IMG/VR virus record: IMGVR_UViG_3300009082_000029 | Coordinates: 1 to 46,664 of that record | Strand: one strand, 5' to 3' | DNA length: 46,664 nt | Origin: a virus | Part shown: piece by piece, positions 31,443-41,512 of the stretch | Numbering within the stretch: position 1 is the first letter of the stretch | Layout: each line of letters begins with the position of its first letter | Notes under the pieces: generated by a model | What the model saw: the letters and a program-made list of their open reading frames with translations, nothing else | What the model was told of the DNA's origin: nothing | The model's database searches: none | Made by a program: the position numbers and the translations under genes

Positions 31443-31655
31443 TTAGGTTGAAAGTTTATTATTATTAATAGGATCTCCGACGCCAGTGGCTTTGAGCACG
31501 TAGGCAGCAATAACACAAATTACCATTACGCCTCCAAGCCAGTAGAGTTTGCCCTCGCTTATTTCGATAAGAAAAAAGGCAACTGGAATAAGGATCATAA
31601 TTGCAAGCCTGAAATAGTAGGCTGATTTGTCGGTTTTGTTTTTGAATGTTTTCAT
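31443..31655 (-). CDS. Small membrane protein, second holin or antiholin candidate
   Basis: 70 aa with two closely spaced transmembrane helices (about 15-33 and 38-56). It heads the lysis cassette, separated by 11 nt from the putative holin. It may be an antiholin or a co-holin. Assignment by topology and position only. Confidence 0.55.
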   Translation of the reverse strand: MKTFKNKTDKSAYYFRLAIMILIPVAFFLIEISEGKLYWLGGVMVICVIAAYVLKATGVGDPINNNKLST

Positions 31656-31671
31656 TGGTGCATTATTTAGA

Positions 31672-34600
31672 TTATTCTTGTGGGAATTCGTTGGCGCCGG
31701 GATCGGGGTTGGTTCCCTGGGGTACGGTGATACCTGTTAAATCGGGAGAAGGCTGTGGCGTTAGATCGATACCCTGATCGATAAGTGTTGAAGCCGGTAA
31801 TAATTTCCAGTTTCCACCAAGCGGGTCGACGAAATTGTTATAGATATTCAACCCATCGAGATCAAAATTATTAGACCCGGTATAAGAGCCTAAAAGTGCG
31901 CGGTATAAATTATTTGTTACGACCGGAGATACTGTGCCGGTTAAACTAATAACGCCATAAACTGTATTGTGGTAATATTTCAGACCGGTGCCGGCAGTGA
32001 ACTCGATTGAGTTGCCTGTTTGGCCAGTAAATAGGTTATGGCTTACGGTTACATTATTTGACGCCTCGTTGGTTGAACCAAGCAGGCCAATTGCTGCGCC
32101 AATGAATTGATTACGGCGGATTGTGCTATTAAGAAAATCGCGAATAACTAAAGCCACATTTGCGCCGGAAGCGGGTGTAAATAAGTTATCCTCAATTAAC
32201 ATATTGGCATATGGCCAGTAAGGAGTTGAGCTTTGATGAAACCGCAGCCCTGCGTACAAATTGTTTTTAAACCAGTTGTTTCGAAAAGTTAATCTTGCCG
32301 GGGTAACATGAGCGTCTTCGATATTATTTAGTTCGGGCCCTGATGGGGTAATGACATAGACTCCATTATTAACACCCTCGAAAACGTTATCGATAAACTT
32401 AACATCTTTTTGCCTTACCTGAATTCCGCCTAAAGCAGTTGAAGGCAATGAAGTTGTGTACGGATTATCTCCTTTGGTGTAAGAGTGACGGATAATACTA
32501 CCTTTTCCGTTTGTGATTCGGAATGCAAAACATGGAAACTGGTCAATAAAAGGCCCGAACCAACAATTTGTAATTGTTACGGGGCCTGAACCTATTTTGA
32601 TGTAGGCTTTGTTTTCGGAACCAAGTCCGGATATTCCTGCGGTGTCGAATCTGACATTAATTAATTCGGTAGGCATGACCCATGCGCTATCAAGATAAGT
32701 CATGTCGTGAAACTTAAAAGCATCGTCGTTACCATATCGGTTACAGTTCATGATATCGAGGTTATAAAACCCGTATTCACAGTTAGGAATAGAACTTTTA
32801 AATGCGCTGGAATAATAGTTTTGCATGTGCAGGTCATAGAAATATATATGCTTTGCAAGCCTATCGGGATTGGTATCATACCACGGGGCTGCGTTAACAT
32901 TGTAACCAAGGAAGAATCCGATATCGGCATTAGCATCGTTACCAGTATCGCGGAAACGTGGTTTTGCACCTGCACCATAAGCGCCTATGATTGTAGGATG
33001 CTCAGCGGTTGCAAGATGAAAGCTGAATGAAATCATACCGCCATTCAGAAAAGTTTTGCCGCGCTCCATAAAATAGGCATGGCCCGGTGTTTTTGCGCCT
33101 GTAGTTGGCATATAATGCGCAGGGGTGGTTCGAGACAAGCCAGTACCAGATCCGCTCCAATTATAAAAATGGCAATAGGCACGCTCCTTAACCCATACCT
33201 GAGCCGTATCGTCTTCGTATCTTAGGCCGGAATCGTAAGTGCGAACGATTAAATTAATGACAGTATCTTGCTGAATAATTTTACCGTCGATTTTAGCGGC
33301 ATTTGAAATGGAAATGAGACCCGTGGATGGATTAATTGCGAAGGCGCCATCGTGAGAATTCTGTAATGAGTAGGAAATAGCTCCAACGCTCTGCCATGTC
33401 CATGTTTTAAGCCAAGTGCCTACATGATCATTAGTATTAACATCCTCGGGTATTGCAAATTTTTGCTTTACGGCCAGTGCATAATTAGGATTATAGCCAC
33501 CGTAAACAGGTACATCAGCAGGCGGGTCAACCGGAGGTATTACAGGATCTGCCTGCCGAGATGGATCATAAAACGTTTGGAAATAAACCACCCGGTTTAA
33601 TGGTTTTCGCTTTTTTGCAACCGGTTCGGGAGATGCTGTGCCAATATAATTGCCATTAACAAGGCAGGCTATATCATCATTGGTTGGTTCAAAATCAGTG
33701 AAGGCCATGAACTCATCGATTTGCCCGTAAAAATCGCTATTGCCATAATAATCGGCCCCTATTCTTATGCTGTCGTTTGAATTAAAAGTTAAAAGTACAA
33801 GCGAATCGAGTAAAGTAACACGACTGCCATCGAGCCAAACTCTTACGGCTGTGTTTGATACTTTTTTTTCGAGATAAACGCCAAAATGATGCCAGGTAGC
33901 GGATGAAACTGTGAATGCAGATGTACTATTTGACGAAGTATAAACCCGAACTGAATTAGTTGCTTTGCCCATAACATAAAAATTGCTTGTTGAATTAGCA
34001 ATGCAGAAAAACATCCTGTCAGTTGTTATATCGGCCTGAGTTCTGGCCCAAAAAGAAAAAAACATTTTATCGCCGTAATCAACTTTAGGAATACGCGCCC
34101 AATCGTTACCGCCATCGAGCGTTAATGAATGTGATCCGAAAGCTTTTGTTGTGCTGGTATATGAGGCAGCGCCATACCGTTTAATTGTGCGGCCGTGCAC
34201 GCTTGAATCGGCATCGGTATTATCAGAAGTATAACGATACAATGGATCGTAAATTTTAGGATTGCAATCACCTGCAGCTGCTGTAGTAACTGTTATCTTT
34301 AAAACGTTTGAGTAAGTAATTCCGCATGATGCATCAGAGGCGCGCCTCACAAACCAAGTTGTTTCGGTTAATGTGCCATGATTATAGGTTGTTGAGTTTG
34401 AGGACGGAATATCGATCCATACTCCGCTGCCGGCAACATTTGAGGTAGTGGAATATTGCCAGGTGTAAGTGAAAGACGAGGATCCTCCGGAGGCGGAAAC
34501 CGAAGAAGTAAATGCAGCCACATCAGCTCCGGGAGCTATAGTTTGATTTGCAGCCACCGTTCCACCAACAAGAATCGGGCGCACAGTAACGGTTAATACA

Positions 34601-35661
34601 TTGGAATATAATATACCACACTCATTGAGAACACGCCGGGTGTAATAGTTTGTTACATTTAGTGCTCCGGGATCGTAGGTTGTTGAATTGGATCCGGAAA
34701 GATCATACCAGGTTCCGGAGCCTGCTGTGGAGGATGTGGTAGATCGCTGCCACAGATAGGTGTAGATTCCGGACCCTCCGGATGCCGGGGATGTTGATGT
34801 GAATGCCGCTACATCGGCACTGTAACAAATAGTTTGAGTGCCGGTTACAACACCGCTTGTAAATTGCGGGTATACAGTTATTGTGACCACATTGGTATAA
34901 AATGTATTGAAATCATCGGTAACCTTGCGCGTATAGTAAGTTGTGGTGGTTAAAGCGGCAGGATCATATGTGGCGGTATTGGATGATCCGATATCAGACC
35001 AGGATCCGGAACCTGCAATATTTGATGTAGTGGAATATTGCCAGGTATAGGTTAAGGTTCCGGTGCCACCCGAAGCGCCAACAGAACTCAAAAAAGCATC
35101 GGGATTAACATTATAACAGATTGTTTGATTGTCGGTAATTACGCCTGGAGATAACGTAGATATTCCGGTTACCGCAAAAGCTAAGTCTCCGCCAGCTCCA
35201 CCAAGTACTTCCCAGGAAGACCCATTATAGGTATAAGTTGTTCCTCCGGCATATGTTCCGGATATTTTAAAATAAAACTGACATTGACTAACTGAAGAAA
35301 TTTTAATAAAATATTGAGTGCCTGGCTGAAGTAACACAGAACTCATTTGAACTGCTGTTGCCCAAGTAGTTGATCCGTCAGCCGGAATAGAACCTGTGCT
35401 TATAGCAGAACCTGTAGGTAAACCTGAAGAAGTAGCAAATAACTCATATAAAACAACTTCATTAGTAACTCGGTTATAAGTTTGTGAGATTGTTTGAAGA
35501 TAATAATTTTTGTTTTCGCCAACAGTTCCGATTGTAAAGGTCTGACCTATCTCAGTACGCAACTGATAAGCATTTGCCTCAGAATACCATTCTATATTTT
35601 CGGCTTTTAAAGAAGCAAACAAAAACAAAAAGAAAATAAGGGAATATAAATACTTAATCAT
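31672..35661 (-). CDS. Giant exported tail-region adhesin: Ig-like repeats, LamG, cadherin-like, beta-helix
   Basis: 1329 aa. Order: Sec signal peptide (1-20, ends SLKA), a beta-sandwich region to about 165, three tandem repeats of roughly 92 aa (about 173-263, 268-360, 365-458), each with NQTI or TQTI, a Y-T-W/LWQ-Y/RSTTS core and a YYTR or WFVRR end, similar to SprB-type repeats of gliding adhesins; a LamG/concanavalin-like domain (about 468-680), a cadherin-like segment (about 720-820), then a long right-handed beta-helix (to about 1300). A receptor-binding spike or fibre is likely, yet the signal peptide implies export. Overlaps the next upstream gene (ATGA). Confidence 0.72.
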   Translation of the reverse strand: MIKYLYSLIFFLFLFASLKAENIEWYSEANAYQLRTEIGQTFTIGTVGENKNYYLQTISQTYNRVTNEVVLYELFATSSGLPTGSAISTGSIPADGSTTWATAVQMSSVLLQPGTQYFIKISSVSQCQFYFKISGTYAGGTTYTYNGSSWEVLGGAGGDLAFAVTGISTLSPGVITDNQTICYNVNPDAFLSSVGASGGTGTLTYTWQYSTTSNIAGSGSWSDIGSSNTATYDPAALTTTTYYTRKVTDDFNTFYTNVVTITVYPQFTSGVVTGTQTICYSADVAAFTSTSPASGGSGIYTYLWQRSTTSSTAGSGTWYDLSGSNSTTYDPGALNVTNYYTRRVLNECGILYSNVLTVTVRPILVGGTVAANQTIAPGADVAAFTSSVSASGGSSSFTYTWQYSTTSNVAGSGVWIDIPSSNSTTYNHGTLTETTWFVRRASDASCGITYSNVLKITVTTAAAGDCNPKIYDPLYRYTSDNTDADSSVHGRTIKRYGAASYTSTTKAFGSHSLTLDGGNDWARIPKVDYGDKMFFSFWARTQADITTDRMFFCIANSTSNFYVMGKATNSVRVYTSSNSTSAFTVSSATWHHFGVYLEKKVSNTAVRVWLDGSRVTLLDSLVLLTFNSNDSIRIGADYYGNSDFYGQIDEFMAFTDFEPTNDDIACLVNGNYIGTASPEPVAKKRKPLNRVVYFQTFYDPSRQADPVIPPVDPPADVPVYGGYNPNYALAVKQKFAIPEDVNTNDHVGTWLKTWTWQSVGAISYSLQNSHDGAFAINPSTGLISISNAAKIDGKIIQQDTVINLIVRTYDSGLRYEDDTAQVWVKERAYCHFYNWSGSGTGLSRTTPAHYMPTTGAKTPGHAYFMERGKTFLNGGMISFSFHLATAEHPTIIGAYGAGAKPRFRDTGNDANADIGFFLGYNVNAAPWYDTNPDRLAKHIYFYDLHMQNYYSSAFKSSIPNCEYGFYNLDIMNCNRYGNDDAFKFHDMTYLDSAWVMPTELINVRFDTAGISGLGSENKAYIKIGSGPVTITNCWFGPFIDQFPCFAFRITNGKGSIIRHSYTKGDNPYTTSLPSTALGGIQVRQKDVKFIDNVFEGVNNGVYVITPSGPELNNIEDAHVTPARLTFRNNWFKNNLYAGLRFHQSSTPYWPYANMLIEDNLFTPASGANVALVIRDFLNSTIRRNQFIGAAIGLLGSTNEASNNVTVSHNLFTGQTGNSIEFTAGTGLKYYHNTVYGVISLTGTVSPVVTNNLYRALLGSYTGSNNFDLDGLNIYNNFVDPLGGNWKLLPASTLIDQGIDLTPQPSPDLTGITVPQGTNPDPGANEFPQE

Positions 35662-36725
35662 GGTTTTTGGAATGTTAACTGAATATTCATGCCGTATGGA
35701 GGAGTGTCACCAATTCCGAGCACAGTTTTAAAACGAATACGATCGCCACGGACAACATCGTCGTAGCTTGCATTAATGACTGCATCGGTAGTAAATGTTG
35801 CTCCGGTAGAAGTCATATTAACTTCGGTTCCGGATCGATTACGCCAAACTGTTACAGTTGGTACCTTATTGCCCTGGCTTTCGCGATAGAATAATTCAAC
35901 ATCGATAAGATTAGTGCCATGAAGCAAAGAACCAATTGATAACTCATAGCCAGTAGAATCGGGGCTAACTACGATGGTATCGGTAACTACTACCTGAATT
36001 GTTTGCGCAGGTTTTAGAATTTTTAAGGCGCCGGTACTTGTTGAACCCATTACTTCGTTAACGCCGGTTGCCTGATTGGTAACTCTTATTGTATCGTTAT
36101 CAATTGATATGTTTGTGCTGCCAGCGACCGAATCGGCGCCAGTTACATAAACAGCCTGATTGGGTGTTGTAACAGGTCCGCGGATGGTTCCGGATCCGCC
36201 ACCATGGGCATTGATCATTTTATGCACCGCAGCCTTTGAAGGCGCAAAGGCGCTATCAAATGAATGCTGAGCGGTATCGTTAGTAAAACCTTGAAAGTAA
36301 TCCTGATAAACGCTATTTGTTGGAAAAATAATTGTTTGCACGCCACCCATAGTCACACCAACCGGTTCAGTATTTGCCCCAAAATACATAGTTGCGCTTC
36401 CATTGGGGGATATTTGTACGCCGGATCCACCTGAATATTTTTTAACCCATCCGCCGCCAACAAACTGTACCTTATCAGTAAGGTATATGACATCAGTCGT
36501 ATCGGAGTAAGCAACAGATGGGTAAATGGGTTTCCAGGATCCACTATGTTTTATCCATAAGGTATCGTTGTGGTTAGCTAGCTGCATTTGCACGCCGGTG
36601 GGAAGGTTGGTGAACGGATCGAGCATTAGGGTGCCATAAATACGCACAGGGCTATATATTGGATATTCCTGGGCGGTACTGGCAATTGATACCAGGCAAA
36701 GCGCTATGAATAGTAACTTTTTCAT
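35658..36725 (-). CDS. Exported tail-region protein with fibre-like domains
   Basis: 355 aa. Sec signal peptide (MKKLLFIALCLVSIASTAQ, cleavage after A18). The mature part is beta-rich with Gly/Thr/Asn-rich linkers (SPNGSATMYFGANTEP, GSTNISIDNDTIRVTNQ) like a tail-fibre stalk, followed by a compact C-terminal beta domain. It sits between a non-exported fibre gene and the giant adhesin, all overlapping by 4 nt. A fibre component exported through Sec is unusual; the function is unproven. Confidence 0.62.
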   Translation of the reverse strand: MKKLLFIALCLVSIASTAQEYPIYSPVRIYGTLMLDPFTNLPTGVQMQLANHNDTLWIKHSGSWKPIYPSVAYSDTTDVIYLTDKVQFVGGGWVKKYSGGSGVQISPNGSATMYFGANTEPVGVTMGGVQTIIFPTNSVYQDYFQGFTNDTAQHSFDSAFAPSKAAVHKMINAHGGGSGTIRGPVTTPNQAVYVTGADSVAGSTNISIDNDTIRVTNQATGVNEVMGSTSTGALKILKPAQTIQVVVTDTIVVSPDSTGYELSIGSLLHGTNLIDVELFYRESQGNKVPTVTVWRNRSGTEVNMTSTGATFTTDAVINASYDDVVRGDRIRFKTVLGIGDTPPYGMNIQLTFQKP

Positions 36726-37555
36726 GCTCCTAAAATTTGAATGATTAAACCTGGGGCGGCAATAGCGATGGCTGACCGGATATCGACTGAATTGCTCGGA
36801 TTGGCCGGGGTATAGGTTAGTATTTGCACCATGGCATTGTTTTGATTGTCGGAGGCGCGAACGTTAATGATGTAACCTACGGCCAGATCTTTATCGTGAA
36901 CGCATGATTTGGTTACACCGGCAACCAGGGCGCCGCTTGCGTATTCGTAAAATACAATGGTGGATCCGGGAATAACATTACCGTTGGCATCAAATACGGC
37001 AGGTTTACCGATATCACCTACCACAACCGGATATTTATCGGCTTTATCATCGACTATTGCTTCGAGTGCATCGACTTCAGCCTGAATATCGGCAAGAACA
37101 GCAGCGGTTGCATAGGCGCTATCGTGATTATGAGCGGATGTAGCAAATGAGCTTGCACCGTATGCGCTTTCGACGGGATGCCCACTGGCATCGGATGTAA
37201 TAAATTTGGTTTGCGCAGGTGCAGCTACCTTATTGGCATAGGTTGTGTGGGCGTGGTTTTTAAGAGCGAGCTGAAATTCCATGAGCCACCGGCCGGGATC
37301 ACCGGAATTAATATCGGTTGGTTTAAGAACGGCAAAGCCATCATCGGATGCTGTGCTTGTGGTTTCAAATTGATAGGTTATTTGGTTTTCGAGGCACTGG
37401 ATCCTGTCTTCGTCAACGTGGGTTGTTTCCGCGCGGATCTCAGCTATGGTATTATAATCGACTGCTGCAGGCAGGGTGCCCTGTTGCGTTTCAACTAACC
37501 CAAGGCGGGTAAGGATGCCCTGCCAGAGTTTTGATGTCCAAAATGATCGTGCCAT
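36722..37555 (-). CDS. Tail fibre protein (HNHDSAY-type motif), no signal peptide
   Basis: 277 aa. It has an N-terminal attachment part (MARSFWTSKLWQGILTRLG), a KNHAHTTY segment near 118 and SAHNHDSAY near 150, the His-rich metal-binding repeats seen in trimeric phage tail fibres, then a short coiled coil (AEVDALEAIVDDKADKY) and a beta C-terminal domain. In contrast to its neighbours it has no signal peptide, so it is the likeliest standard virion fibre. It begins 16 nt below promoter copy B. Confidence 0.75.
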   Translation of the reverse strand: MARSFWTSKLWQGILTRLGLVETQQGTLPAAVDYNTIAEIRAETTHVDEDRIQCLENQITYQFETTSTASDDGFAVLKPTDINSGDPGRWLMEFQLALKNHAHTTYANKVAAPAQTKFITSDASGHPVESAYGASSFATSAHNHDSAYATAAVLADIQAEVDALEAIVDDKADKYPVVVGDIGKPAVFDANGNVIPGSTIVFYEYASGALVAGVTKSCVHDKDLAVGYIINVRASDNQNNAMVQILTYTPANPSNSVDIRSAIAIAAPGLIIQILGA

Positions 37556-37570
37556 TGCGTAATTTTGGCA

Positions 37571-37607
37571 CTAAAGTGAGGCAATGAGTCGAAAGCGGAA
37601 AGGACAG
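37571..37607 (-). promoter_or_regulatory. Late-type promoter, copy B
   Basis: Minus strand CTGTCCTTT, 20 nt, then CACTTTAG. It ends 16 nt above the tail-fibre start at 37555 and would drive the fibre-adhesin-lysis operon. Confidence 0.75.
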
Positions 37608-37752
37608 ATTTAGGGGGATAGTACTTAAAGACCCGTATGTTTTATTTTTAATTAAATTCCAATGTTTTTAACCGAATATGTTTTTATGCAACCAACAAAA
37701 TTGTTACGATTGCTATTACTATATATGATGTGGGGGTCATTTTATCTTGTTA

Positions 37753-40242
37753 TTACGGCTTTATTTTTACCCATAAAACCTTTCCATTATATTGTGTTTC
37801 AGAAGTCTCGCCTATTTCATAGAGTTGATTTAAAATCCACCCATTTGTTGTTGCTGGTTTTCTTATTGTTATATAAAGATGCGTTGGTATTCCATATATT
37901 TTACTTAATACAAATGAATGACCGTTATTATTACTTGTTATTATTCTGTTTATTTTTTCATCACTAGCTATTAATTTACCTGTCGAACTCATCAATAAAT
38001 CCATGCAAGGTTTAGGCGTTTTGAATATAATAACTTGACTCTCTGCGTTGGCTATGTCATTATATGATAACTTTCTAATGCCACACATTGCAGGGTCGTC
38101 AGTTCTGTCGCTCGACCAAATTACACTATCATTATAAAATGCCATACCTGCTGATTTAGCATCATATCCAGATAATATTGTGGTCCAAGTCCACGTATCA
38201 GCAACCCAGTTATATTTACCTTTAATCCAATGATTTTCTTCGTTAACTGTATTATGGTCACCTGTCTGAAACCAAAATGAAGTATCTTTTTCCTGATAAT
38301 TAACCGCGTGGCCGTGCCTATATGTTAACGGAGAAAGTGTAACCCCTAATTTAAATGCGCTTTTTACTGTAAGGCCATTATCTTTTGTATACCACACATT
38401 CATTATCGTGTTTTCAATACCCTCAGTTGTAGAGTAATTACACCATACCCGAATCTCACCATAGCCAGGAAATGTTATATTTTGATCTGGAATAACATCA
38501 TCAAAATTATCCATAGTTGTGGGGGTATAATCATCGCCACTAACATCTTTTGGGGTTATAACTGATACGGTTTGTAAACTGTCCGTTGAAAGGTATAATT
38601 TAGTATAATCAGCCCATAATATATTACCATTTTCAAAAATATGAGCAAATTGAGTAGTTGTTAACCCTGCTATAGTTTTAGAATACGGATAAGTCAATCC
38701 CTCATTTAGTGAATAAAACATTGTTGTTCCATACTTTCTTAAAACTTTACTATCCCTCGTAGCATTTACTGAACTTGTATCTGATTTCCAGAATATATGA
38801 TCATTTTCGTATATTCCGGCAAAAACATAATCTCCACAATATTGATCTACTATCTTAGCATAAGATGACCCTGTTTTATTTGATGCAAAAGAAAGTATTT
38901 CTTTAAGTACACTCCTGTCTTTATAGCTATGATTATCAATCTTAACAAACCACAACCCTTTATATCCAGTATTACACCATGTTTGTAATAAAATATTATT
39001 GAACTCAGATGCATGCCAATGCTTTTGAGTGCTATCATTTGTTGCGTCATAATAATAAGTAGCTGCATCTCTTGCATAATTATTATACATAGCCGTATTT
39101 GACCTGTTAAATAAGTTACTCTGAAAATATATAAGGGAATTAGATAAATTATGGTAATTAGTATTTCCTGCGTGATTTGAATGAAGTGTAGCTCCTACAG
39201 GTAATATAGGTGTATTTAAAGGGACTCCCGATTCTGCGTATGGAACATAAACATCATATAATCCACTCTCATACAAAGAATAACCTTTATCCAACCCGTA
39301 TCTAGACCCAAAAGATCCATATTTATAACTATCTGAAGTTAACTTAACGGTGGTTAAATGATAACCATTTCCACTTGCATCGTATAAATAACTTCCCCAA
39401 CCATCAAAATTAGGATAATATGCTTCATGTCCAGTAACGTGTACTCTATTATATAAGTTTGTTTTTTCAGTAGGCGTCAATAATTTAAGAAGAATACCAA
39501 CATCTGAAAATGATGCTTTTGTAATTGACCCTGGATGGACTATGCCTCCAGTATTGTTGTTTCCGGCTCCAATATAAAATTTAAAAATATCAGACATTGC
39601 GGAAAATGTTCCCGTAAATTTAACAGCTCCTATCCGCACATTGTCAATATATAATCTCATACTATCTACAGTCTGATCTATTTCCATAATTATAAAATGA
39701 GGTAATTGATCAGTAATTAATACATTAGAAGTAATTATTTGTATCCCGCCGCTTGGATGTGCCTGACATCTTATTTTATTATCAGTGTCACAATAAATTC
39801 CATATCGGCCAGCAAAATTGCCGAAAACAAGTTTTCCTCCAAAATATTTAAGTAGCCCCCCTGTTGCATCTTCATTCTTAATCCACATATAAAATGTAAA
39901 TTTATCATTTACTCCTATATCTAAAGCCCCGCTATCGGCTATATAAGCATACTCTGTGCCTAATGGTTTATATATATAGGCCGGTAGAATTGTTGCATTA
40001 GAATCAAATTCATCAACCATTGTCAACTCGTCTCTGCCGGTTACATGAAAGTTTATGTTTTCTTCTGTGAAATACTCATCCCAATTTCCCACCGCCTCCA
40101 CCCTGCCCATTGAGGTTACTGTTCTATTATTTTCCTCAGCGGAAACAGTTACGGTGTCGATTATATCAGTATTGACAACGTGAAATTGCCCGTATGTTGA
40201 AAAGGAGCAAATACAGGATAAAAGCAAAAGATATTTTTTCAT
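37753..40242 (-). CDS. Exported LamG/BNR-like tail-region protein, AT-rich
   Basis: 829 aa. Sec signal peptide (MKKYLLLLSCICSFSTYG, cleavage before Q). A LamG-like domain near 80-290 (segments FTFYMWIKNED and VDSMRLYIDNVRIGAV), then a long beta-rich region with sialidase/BNR-like repeats (LSTDSLQTVSVIT, WYTKDNGLTVKSA, WFQTGDHNTV). The base composition is much more AT-rich than flanking genes, which suggests recent acquisition. It could be a receptor-binding or glycan-active surface protein; no catalytic triad could be placed. Confidence 0.65.
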   Translation of the reverse strand: MKKYLLLLSCICSFSTYGQFHVVNTDIIDTVTVSAEENNRTVTSMGRVEAVGNWDEYFTEENINFHVTGRDELTMVDEFDSNATILPAYIYKPLGTEYAYIADSGALDIGVNDKFTFYMWIKNEDATGGLLKYFGGKLVFGNFAGRYGIYCDTDNKIRCQAHPSGGIQIITSNVLITDQLPHFIIMEIDQTVDSMRLYIDNVRIGAVKFTGTFSAMSDIFKFYIGAGNNNTGGIVHPGSITKASFSDVGILLKLLTPTEKTNLYNRVHVTGHEAYYPNFDGWGSYLYDASGNGYHLTTVKLTSDSYKYGSFGSRYGLDKGYSLYESGLYDVYVPYAESGVPLNTPILPVGATLHSNHAGNTNYHNLSNSLIYFQSNLFNRSNTAMYNNYARDAATYYYDATNDSTQKHWHASEFNNILLQTWCNTGYKGLWFVKIDNHSYKDRSVLKEILSFASNKTGSSYAKIVDQYCGDYVFAGIYENDHIFWKSDTSSVNATRDSKVLRKYGTTMFYSLNEGLTYPYSKTIAGLTTTQFAHIFENGNILWADYTKLYLSTDSLQTVSVITPKDVSGDDYTPTTMDNFDDVIPDQNITFPGYGEIRVWCNYSTTEGIENTIMNVWYTKDNGLTVKSAFKLGVTLSPLTYRHGHAVNYQEKDTSFWFQTGDHNTVNEENHWIKGKYNWVADTWTWTTILSGYDAKSAGMAFYNDSVIWSSDRTDDPAMCGIRKLSYNDIANAESQVIIFKTPKPCMDLLMSSTGKLIASDEKINRIITSNNNGHSFVLSKIYGIPTHLYITIRKPATTNGWILNQLYEIGETSETQYNGKVLWVKIKP

Positions 40243-40243
40243 G

Positions 40244-40669
40244 TTATTGCTTGAAATAATAGTTAACTGACCCCGATCGGTAGTTTGTTTTTATAAGCAT
40301 GATACCAAATTTGACCCATGTCATATGATCATCCTGGTATGTACGGGATGCATGAATGACGCCATTTTCATCGCGATAAAGATCGGCTACCGGGTTAATT
40401 GTAACGGGGAAGGTTACGCCAGGGAAAGGATAATAACTGAAAGATCCGTTATTGGTATTTGCTACAACAACCGCGAATTTTACATTAGTGGTGTCCAGAG
40501 TTTGGTACTGGGCCTCAAGCGACCATGGTTTATCCTTGAAGCTGGTGGCCCAAATGAAGGTTGTATCCGCTGTAGTGGAATCAAACACGAATGATCCTGA
40601 CCATGCGTAATTCTGCGCCGAGGCAGTTAAGCTCACGGCGCAGAAAAGGAGAAGAAGAATGCGTTTCAT
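40244..40669 (-). CDS. Small exported tail-region protein
   Basis: 141 aa. Sec signal peptide (MKRILLLLFCAVSLTASAQ) followed by a compact beta-sandwich-like domain with many aromatics (YAWSGSFVFD, IWATSFKDKPWSLEAQY). Its start overlaps the upstream stop by 1 nt (TAATG). Encoded between two other exported proteins of the cluster; likely a partner of the LamG protein. No family recognised. Confidence 0.6.
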   Translation of the reverse strand: MKRILLLLFCAVSLTASAQNYAWSGSFVFDSTTADTTFIWATSFKDKPWSLEAQYQTLDTTNVKFAVVVANTNNGSFSYYPFPGVTFPVTINPVADLYRDENGVIHASRTYQDDHMTWVKFGIMLIKTNYRSGSVNYYFKQ

Positions 40670-41361
40670 TATTCGGTTACTGTTAAGGTTATGCCCTGCA
40701 GGGCGATATCGGTGCTGCCGGCTGTGGTTGCTGTGATTAGCAAATAAAAGGTTTCATTGGCTGCTACAACCTCGGTTAATCCGGTTTTTACCGCATTGGT
40801 TGCTGATAGTGCTGCATCGGCGGTTACGGATACGTTTGAGGCCAGGCCAGCAATTGTGGCATCGGCAACATCAGCAGCTGCAGCGGTATGCTTTCGGAGC
40901 TCGGCGGTTATGGTTACGGTTCCACCCGCGCTTTCGATTTGTCCGATTACTGAAAAGCCGGTAATGGTTGCGCCGATTTTTAACGGATAATTGATAGGCA
41001 CAATTAGCGTTGAACCGGTTTGTGATGCAGGAAGTGTGGTGAGTGATGTATTTGCCCCGGCATTAACTACCCAGCCTGCTGTAGCGCCTACTTTTGCACC
41101 GGTTAAGGGCAACACATAGGTGCTGTTGGCATTTACAACGAATTTTTCAACGGTGCCAACCATTACCTGGAGCTTGATGCCATCGGATTGAATGGTTACA
41201 CCATCATTCAGCTCGATAGTGGAATTGGCGCCAGGCTGAATTTCAACAGCGCCGGTTGCGTTGCGCTTTTTATACCTTACACCACCTTCGTAATTTTGCG
41301 TTTGCGCGAAAATGCCTGTAAAAAGAAAGCCACAGACCAGGAGAAGAATTAATTTTTTCAT
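40669..41361 (-). CDS. Exported tail-region protein, first gene of the exported cluster
   Basis: 230 aa. Sec signal peptide (MKKLILLLVCGFLFTGIFAQ) followed by an Ala/Thr/Val/Gly-rich beta protein (KVGATAGWVVNAGANTS, NVSVTADAALSAT), resembling a fibrous or jelly-roll virion protein. It begins 44 nt below promoter copy D and so opens a separate operon. Its export signal is clear; why a virion-position protein is exported is unresolved. Confidence 0.62.
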   Translation of the reverse strand: MKKLILLLVCGFLFTGIFAQTQNYEGGVRYKKRNATGAVEIQPGANSTIELNDGVTIQSDGIKLQVMVGTVEKFVVNANSTYVLPLTGAKVGATAGWVVNAGANTSLTTLPASQTGSTLIVPINYPLKIGATITGFSVIGQIESAGGTVTITAELRKHTAAAADVADATIAGLASNVSVTADAALSATNAVKTGLTEVVAANETFYLLITATTAGSTDIALQGITLTVTE

Positions 41362-41404
41362 GATTTTTTAGTTTTTCTGAGTTGAATTATTAATAATTTG
41401 AATG

Positions 41405-41441
41405 TGAATGTACCGGGTTGAGAGTATATGCCAAAGGACAA
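41405..41441 (-). promoter_or_regulatory. Late-type promoter, copy D
   Basis: Minus strand TTGTCCTTT, 20 nt, then TACATTCA. It lies between the tape measure stop and the first exported protein gene, with the same spacing as the other copies. Confidence 0.75.
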
Positions 41442-41512
41442 AAAGAAATGTGCCAATTTTTTAATATGCCAATGTGCTAATGATGTGTGTGTGTGAGGTG
41501 GAGTGTGTGTGG

